Both the position numbers and the translations under genes were made by a program. 64,000 nucleotides of DNA from contig OU015569.1 of the NCBI GenBank assembly GCA_907165135.1, positions 9,052,501 to 9,116,500 of the forward strand, in the 5' to 3' direction. The notes under the pieces were generated by a model that ran no database searches, was not told the DNA's origin, and saw nothing but the letters and a program-made list of their open reading frames with translations. How positions within the stretch are numbered: the first letter of the stretch is position 1; each line of letters starts with the position of its first letter. This stretch comes from Oikopleura dioica (Eukaryota; Chordata; Appendicularia; Copelata; Oikopleuridae). This document shows positions 58,094 through 64,000 of the stretch, piece by piece.

Positions 58094-58356
58094 TTTCATA
58101 TATAGCTCTTCACCTAGAGTAGGTCAAGGCGATCATTTTCCAGTATTGAACTCAAATTTTCCATTTGTGGAAAAAAAATGAGAGCGTATCAAACTTTTGG
58201 GACTTTTGGAACTTCAACCAGCCGCCATGACGTCATCAATGATGACTCAGCCTCTAAAACTATTTTTTTCTGACGTAACTTTTTCCGCTCTTTCCAACGA
58301 GCACAAAAACATGGGGGGTTAGGATTTGGAATTTGGATTCCTTATTGAAATTGGCC
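58094..58356 (-). repeat. Right terminal inverted repeat of the transposon
   Basis: 263 bp, inverted copy of 53875-54138. Confidence 0.9.
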
Positions 58357-58927
58357 CACAGAATCGAAATAAAGTACATCACGTGATAGACAGTATTGAC
58401 GTAACATCTATCTAGAGAAGCAACACTTTTAATCCTAAAATCCAGAATGGTCAGAAAGACACTTGTCTTCAGTGGATAGGGAAGGGGTCTCCGAGTCTGA
58501 TACTTTTATTTTGACTTTAGCTGGATAATTAATGAAGCCGTTAGTTATTGCAGACTCTCATTAGAAATGTTATTCGTGTGATGAAGTCTAATGCCAGAAA
58601 TGCTGTTACGGTGGGCTGGCTACTCACTGATGAAATAATAATTTATTTAGCTTTCCCTTGATGATGCATTTGGCGAAGAAAAGGGAAAGGGGAGTGAATT
58701 TTATTGCATTTTGCATTTGCGCTAGACGAGAAAATTTCACGACCACGATTCAAGAGAAACTTTGGCAGACTTATTGGACAGCCAGCAAACGTAGAAGCGA
58801 TCGCTGCCTTGAAAAGAAAACTCGAGAGGGATTGACTGTTCGTTTCTGTTTGATTTTGCGACTGAAAACGCTCCGATTCTAACGCGTTTCTTATTTAGAT
58901 GTACTGAGACTAAAGAAAAGGAACAAA
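58357..58927. other. Flank of transposon and upstream region of the CCCH gene
   Basis: No coding exon with family support; the 74-codon frame at 58658 lacks conservation signs. Confidence 0.35.
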
Positions 58928-61905
58928 ATGGATCGTGAAGAAAACACTTTATTAACGCCTCTCAACACAGCGAAGCCCGCTCTTGTGCCTGGTAAATGAT
59001 CGGAATAAAAACAAGAAGCATTTATAGCGGATTTAGGTCTCTCCGCACATGGACTTTCCGCATTCAACCCATTTGGCATTTCCTCGTTGACAGAAAGGAC
59101 GCTCTCCTCTGATTTGGGCTTGATGAATGGCACCAGTGCTTACTCGCCGTCTAGTTCGCCCAGTCCCTCCAATGCCATCGGCGCAAGCTGGCCAAAGCAC
59201 AGGCAATCGCCCCAGAGTGTCCCACCGCGAGATCTTTTCACCAGTAAAAGCTCCACTCTTCCATGGGCCAGCCCTGTCCCACCTAATCATCATGATTTAA
59301 ACGGGACTACAGGAATGCGATGAAAGAACAATTAGTAGCTAATATGATAATATTGTTCGTTGAATGGAAGTTCATTATTTTTCTAATCGTCTAAAAAGGA
59401 CAGTTTGAAGCGCCCCTACCGCAGACCCCGCAGACGCTTGATATGATCGTTCTTCAACTAGAAAAATTTGGAATTCGTCTGACTCCTGAGCAGAAAATGT
59501 TGAAAGAACAATATGGGAAACGCGCTGCCGAATCTTTCAAGCATCACTCGCCCATGTCGCCAACTCTCGGCGAGTCTAGTTTCCTTGCTCCAAACTTGAA
59601 GCACATGGCAAGTCGATTTGATATATCCCCTATCTCGTATACTCAAGTATTAATGAACTTTAAACATAGAAATAGACAACGAATGTTTAGAACAACAAGA
59701 GCGACGGAGAAAGTATGTCAGTATTTCCTTCTGCACACGATTTTGACGGCTTTTCAAATGGCAACACATCTTATTCTGCTCCTGTCGAGAAACGAGGCAA
59801 ATCATCGTGGGATTCGGGGACTTCTTCTTCGATAGGGTCGCCCAACTCCAATCGCCCGGTTAAGCCAATTGGACCGATGAGTAACCGGCCAGCTGGATCT
59901 GGCTTTCCCTCACCCGGTTCTATTGGCCAGGATCGGCCGAAGCAAAAGCATGATCAATGGGGACTGAATATGGCAGATGAAGGGAGCACAGGCAAGCTTA
60001 CCGCATCATCAATCGCTAACTGCCGATTTTAGAAGATTTGTCGAATGTGAATTTCATCGGCGACAATTTACGACGCCGAGTAGAAAGCTTACTCGCTTCA
60101 GACGATCCGGATGAACTTGATTTCACGGAAGACATAAAAGACGCGAAGAAAAGACTTTCGGAACAAAAGTGGAATATCGAAAACTACGGTGCTGCTCGAG
60201 AATCGCCGCCTTCTACGACGCCACCATATCATCATCCACCACCTCCAAAAACTTTGAAGGATGTTATCGCCTCTAATAATACCGCATCATCTGAAAAACG
60301 TAACTTACATCTTTGCTCAATTCCTTTGCTAATTTTTTTAGCCTCTCCTGCTATTAAAGCCGACTCGAGAGAGAAGATCGCCGCCACCGTTGCTGAGCTT
60401 TCTCGTCGCGATTCTAGCGATCACCTTCAAGGCCACGAACTCATCCAGGCCGAGCAGACTGGAATTTTAAACGAAAAACTTGCGCAGGGCTTTAAATTCG
60501 CAAGAATTTGCTCTGTCTGTTTCCTTCAACGAAGGGTATTCACTTTCAAGGGAAAAGCGCTTGACTATCTTCTCGTAGGTTGGATTTGATGGATTCGACC
60601 ATCTCCCTCCTCCTGGACATCAGTGCGCGAAGAATGTCTTAGTTGTCCGCTCTAATGACTCTAAAATTTGGAAACGCGTGCGTAATATGCCTCATCATAT
60701 AGATTATCGTGGTCCTTTTCTTCTTTGCAGACACATATCACAGGTAGACGATTATGGCAGCTGCAGTGTCTCAGGGAGCCGCGTTTTAGAACGAGGCGTG
60801 TCCATATAACGACGCTTGTACATTTTGCTATAACGAAGAAGAGAAAGAAATTTGGTCTTATGAACGACGCGGCCTTTTCAACCGAACTCGTCTCTTCACC
60901 GACCCCGTTGTGGATCCTATCGCTCATTTCCTCCGCCAATACAGTGGCTTCTTCTTCACCTGCAACGGTTCACATCTCGACGATCCTAGTGCCTGTAATT
61001 GTACCGAAGAAACGGTAAGAACAAAAGGGAAAACGCAAACATTTAATTAATTGGTATAGCTCTACTATCAGTCAAATATGGGTCAGCGGCCAAATATCAT
61101 TCGGGACACACCCGATGGTAAAACTATGGAACTTTGTCGCTACTCGAGCACAAATAGATGTAACCGCGGCGATCACTGTTATTTTGCGCACAGGTACAAA
61201 CAAGCTACTGCAGCAGTGGATTTCCATGAACGATAAATTCAGTATGGTCGAATTGGATGCGTGGAGAATTTTCGTATCACACGGAGTTTTGCCTGATGAG
61301 ATTTTAGCCACCGCAAACAGCCTTCAGTCGCCCAATTCGGGCTCCCCTGCTCCCTTTTCTTCTACCTTTAATTTCAAGCACAAGTGGATCTGTTCGAGCT
61401 GCCACAAAAACGGGCAAACTGTAGAACGAAAAGGTAAAGCGCGCACAACTTCGGCCGATGATTTAAATTTTAGGAAAAACTAATTACTGTTCTCTTCCAC
61501 GAAATTCTCACAGTTGGAGGGACCCCTTATTATACGTCTATATTGGTAAGAAGCCGTAAACTTACGCTTGTCGGACACCTTTATTTCAGAAAAATGGTCG
61601 CTAGTGAGAGATTTATTAACGGTGTTCAATAAAAATAATGCAAATTTACCTTCCACATTCGTCGTTTGTAAAAATATTCGCGATAAAAGTCGGTGTGATT
61701 ATGGGTAAGTCCAGAGCGTTCCCTTCTTTCATGCTTACTTTTCTGTTCAGGGAAGTTTGTCAATTTTCGCATTCTGATGAAGAGTGCAAAGTTTGGAATT
61801 ATATGAAAGAAAACAATAGTAAGTGCAGTTTCAACAGAACCTGTCTAACCGTCTGTTTTAGTCAAAGGACTCAAAGATTTATATAAAAAAGTATCGAAGG
61901 TGTGA
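58928..61905 (+). CDS. CCCH zinc-finger protein (ZC3H7/HELZ-style fingers)
   Basis: ATG 58928 (MDREENTLLTPLNTAKPALV), TGA 61903-61905, many short exons. The N-terminal half is low-complexity Ser/Pro-rich (SAYSPSSSPSPSNAIGASWP, DQWGLNMADEGSTG) with a helical part (ADSREKIAATVAELSRRDSS). The C-terminal half holds Cys/His fingers: CPYNDACTFCYNEEEKEIWS; CRYSSTNRCNRGDHCYFAHS (C-x8-C-x5-C-x3-H) followed by MVELDAWRIF; HKWICSSCHKNGQ; and CKNIRDKSRCDYGKFCQFSHSDEECKVW. The pattern of FAHS-x-E-L-x-x-W after a finger is typical of ZC3H7A/B and HELZ, RNA-binding cytoplasmic proteins. Orthology is not settled. The first CCCH-like unit lacks the usual His (CYNEEE in place of CxFAHS), so it may not bind zinc. 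Confidence 0.62.
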
Positions 61906-63075
61906 GTGCCGCAAAATTATTATTCTACCACAAAATTTACCCCTCTTCATTGGTCTCCTCTCCTTCTCCAAGCCCTTCAATTAAGAAGGGCTGACTGGAA
62001 CTGTGCGAGTGCCTTCCCAACTTGATCATACTTGCTGCTCCTTCTTTCCGTTTCTTCCCAAGTCTCCACCAACAGTGCACTCACCTTCTTTGGGAACTGA
62101 GCACCGTTTCTCTCAATCTTTGGTCAGCTTACTAATATCAAAATCCTTCTCGCGGAGGAAACTCACTTCTTCTGCCCCATTTTTCTCTGATTTTAAAATT
62201 ATTAATAAATGAAATTATTATTTTAAGTATTTTTTTATTGCTATGAAAACAAACCTCGATTTGTCTGAAAAAATTATTCTGTATGAAACCCATTTCTTAT
62301 AGAAGTATCTCACATCGTAATTAATGCATCCTGAGTCTACAATTATATCTACTCGTAGATTTTAGAATTAAAAACTGCATCTCAAGTGCGACGAACAAAA
62401 TATTTAACTCTGAAGCGAGTAAAAGCAATCACTGACGCCTTTTACGTTCGAAAGTCACCGTTTTAGATTTCACGGCGAAACTTAGTTGATTGAAGTTCTC
62501 GTTTCTATTTGTGTTTGAGTCAAAATATCCAAGTGCCTTTTAATTAGATTCCCTAATTAGTAAATTTCATCAGCAATTGTTTTAAGTTGTCCTTTTCTCT
62601 TTTGTCAGATTGGACCATTCATTCTCCCGATTCTCCGCAAATTCCCGAACAAAAAGTATTAAGCTACTTACAGAACTAGTGCTGTTCGTATTTTTTTACT
62701 CTGCTCACTCCTCTAACGTTCATTCCTCCTATACATCGTATCGAAGCCACGTGAGTTCAATTATATGTTTTATTGTGGCCAGCAAAAAGTATTTACTGAA
62801 ATTTGTTTACGAATAAAAAATGAACCAAAAATGGAAGCATAGGAGCTTTTTTTTATCAAAATAGACTCTCTACATATTTCTCTAGTCCGCATCTTGGTTA
62901 TGCACGAATTTATCACCATATTAGCAGCGGATAGTTAGATCCTAATCATACCATTAGTATTAGGCAGGTGCTGTGGCGTATTTCTTACAATCTGATTGCC
63001 TCTCAGCGGGATACCGCTGTATAAACTGTCAGTTTGGTACGAAGGAATGCGAGTAAAATTACATTTTTCGAAAGA
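61906..63075. other. Intergenic region, 1.2 kb
   Basis: Pyrimidine-rich 3' UTR-like sequence (61950-62190) ending near the AATAAA at 62207, then AT-rich sequence. Nothing else recognised. Confidence 0.4.
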
Positions 63076-63542
63076 ATGCCGAGAAAAAAACGCACAAGCA
63101 AAGCAATAGTAATTAAAGATGAATTCGAAGAGAAGCCAAATGGTAAAACTAAAACGAAGACAAAGATTTAAATCTCTGTTCAGGCAGATCGAAGAAGAAA
63201 CGAGTAGAGCCTCCCCCTCCTGATCTGGACTTCGAAAGATGTTGGAGACAACCATTTGCTCTCTTCAAAAATGAAGTTGAACGGCTCGGACGGGAAGTTG
63301 GTGCCTCCGAAGAACAAAAACTCCGCTTGATGACGAACTGTAGAGACGAATGCCAACGAACGATTATGCGGATCACCGAAAAGAACAGACGAGAACTCTG
63401 TCAATATGTGACTGGCAAAGAGAACCTAAGAAAGTATGAAAGAGTTGAGTAGCACAATTTTATTTTTCGATTCAGGTTCAAGGCGACTTTCTCCGAAGAC
63501 GAAGAAGACCCTATTGACATCAAGGAATTTTTCGGCGATTAA
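63076..63542 (+). CDS. Small basic/acidic protein, 127 residues, unrecognised
   Basis: Three exons, 63076-63142, 63184-63433 and 63476-63542, with GT-AG introns of 41-42 nt and perfect phase, so the model is firm. It starts MPRKKRTSKAIVIKDEFEEK (basic, NLS-like), continues SKKKRVEPPPPDLDFERCW, then a helical segment KNEVERLGREVGASEEQKL ... CQRTIMRITEKNRRELCQYV, and ends in an acidic FSEDEEDPIDIKEFFGD. The layout suggests a nuclear or chromosome-associated helical protein, but no family is recognised. Confidence 0.6.
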
Positions 63543-64000
63543 AAAGCTCGGCATTTAGACAATGATAAATTTCCGTGCCTTTTTTCGTTATGTTCACTTT
63601 ATAGATCAAAAGTTGGTCTAGACTAATTCACACGATTACTTGAGTCTAACTTATAAGCGAAAAAAATACTTAAAAACGATATTTTTATGGATAGATTAAC
63701 GAAATACTTTTCTTCGCTGATAACAGTCTCCCACTGTCCTTATCAATGCTCCATTCAAAAGCCCTACATTAATTATTTTATCTATTATCACTGCGTATCA
63801 AGCGCCACTCACTACCAAATAAAATATTGAAAAACCTAAATTTGCATTAATAATTTATGCATTGATGAGGGCGTTATTTTTCACGCTACAGCAGTAGGGC
63901 TTTTAAATTCCGTTTAGCAAAATCTCCGACGGGCTTTTTATGGGGCGAAATTTATTGCCATGATAGGGTAGCACGCCGCTTTAGAAGCATTCTAAAGGGC
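63543..64000. other. Non-coding to window end
   Basis: 3' UTR of the preceding gene (AATAAA near 63822) and AT-rich sequence; nothing else recognised. Confidence 0.4.

Larger units (their letters stand above)
53875..58356. mobile_element. 4.48-kb DNA transposon with long TIRs
   Basis: Outer inverted repeats 53875-54138 and 58094-58356 differ by about one substitution and one base in a T-run; the ends read GGCCAATTTCAATAAGG. A second inverted pair (54270-54330 and 58019-58081) continues inward; about 130 bp in between exist only on the left. CAC flanks both ends (53872-53874 and 58357-58359), a candidate 3-bp target duplication. The near-identical ends and mostly open internal frames point to a recent insertion. 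The coding part runs on the minus strand. Confidence 0.9.

Noticed and set aside
1-64000. CRISPR arrays, bacterial operons or phage features
   Set aside because: Spliced eukaryotic genes throughout; no regularly spaced direct repeats or Shine-Dalgarno-led gene strings.

Overview
The window is animal nuclear DNA with a very compact gene layout. Most introns are 37-60 nt, genes lie 100-700 bp apart on both strands, and every recognisable protein is a metazoan family. Very short introns, a minority of GC-AG, GA-AG and GG-AG introns, AG acceptors just before several start codons (candidate spliced-leader sites) and many foldback elements together fit a larvacean tunicate, most likely Oikopleura. 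The species is inferred; no marker gene was compared.

Layout 1-26 kb: C-terminus of a DEAD-box helicase (+); TAX1BP3-like PDZ protein (-); Flower/CACFD1 (+); cathepsin L-like protease with a 1-nt frame break (+); TFIIA alpha/beta (+); importin-4-like (+); DEG/ENaC channel (-); rhomboid protease with an in-frame TAA (-); secreted EGF protein (-); SLC23 transporter (+); an unrecognised gene (-); PLA2G6-type phospholipase, one of whose introns is almost entirely a palindromic element (-); a coiled-coil protein (-).

Layout 26-53.7 kb: secreted EGF/kringle-like mosaic (-); coiled-coil gene with an in-frame TAA (+); peptide-type GPCR (-); a gene-poor stretch; an unrecognised acidic protein (+); ZP-domain protein (+); SENP6/7-like SUMO protease (-); a small unknown ORF (-); a p27-like CDK inhibitor (-); a SANT/Myb-like regulator (-); an RNF4-like SUMO-targeted ubiquitin ligase (-); an ECHDC1-like gene that may be incomplete (+).

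Layout 53.7-64 kb: a 4.48-kb DNA transposon with about 264-bp near-identical terminal inverted repeats, encoding a multi-exon zinc-finger plus DDE-like protein of a family I cannot name and carrying many TGCGCA palindromes; then a CCCH zinc-finger gene (+) and a small basic/acidic protein (+).

Main themes. (1) Short inverted-repeat elements sit repeatedly inside introns (importin-4, PLA2G6, SENP, SANT gene). (2) The cathepsin gene carries two 45-nt introns that are 87% identical, which suggests intron copying. (3) Two SUMO-pathway genes (SENP6/7-like, RNF4-like) lie within 12 kb. (4) TFIIA carries two perfect taspase-1 consensus sites. Exon boundaries below were worked out by eye from reading frame and family conservation; those listed with exact exons have consistent phases.
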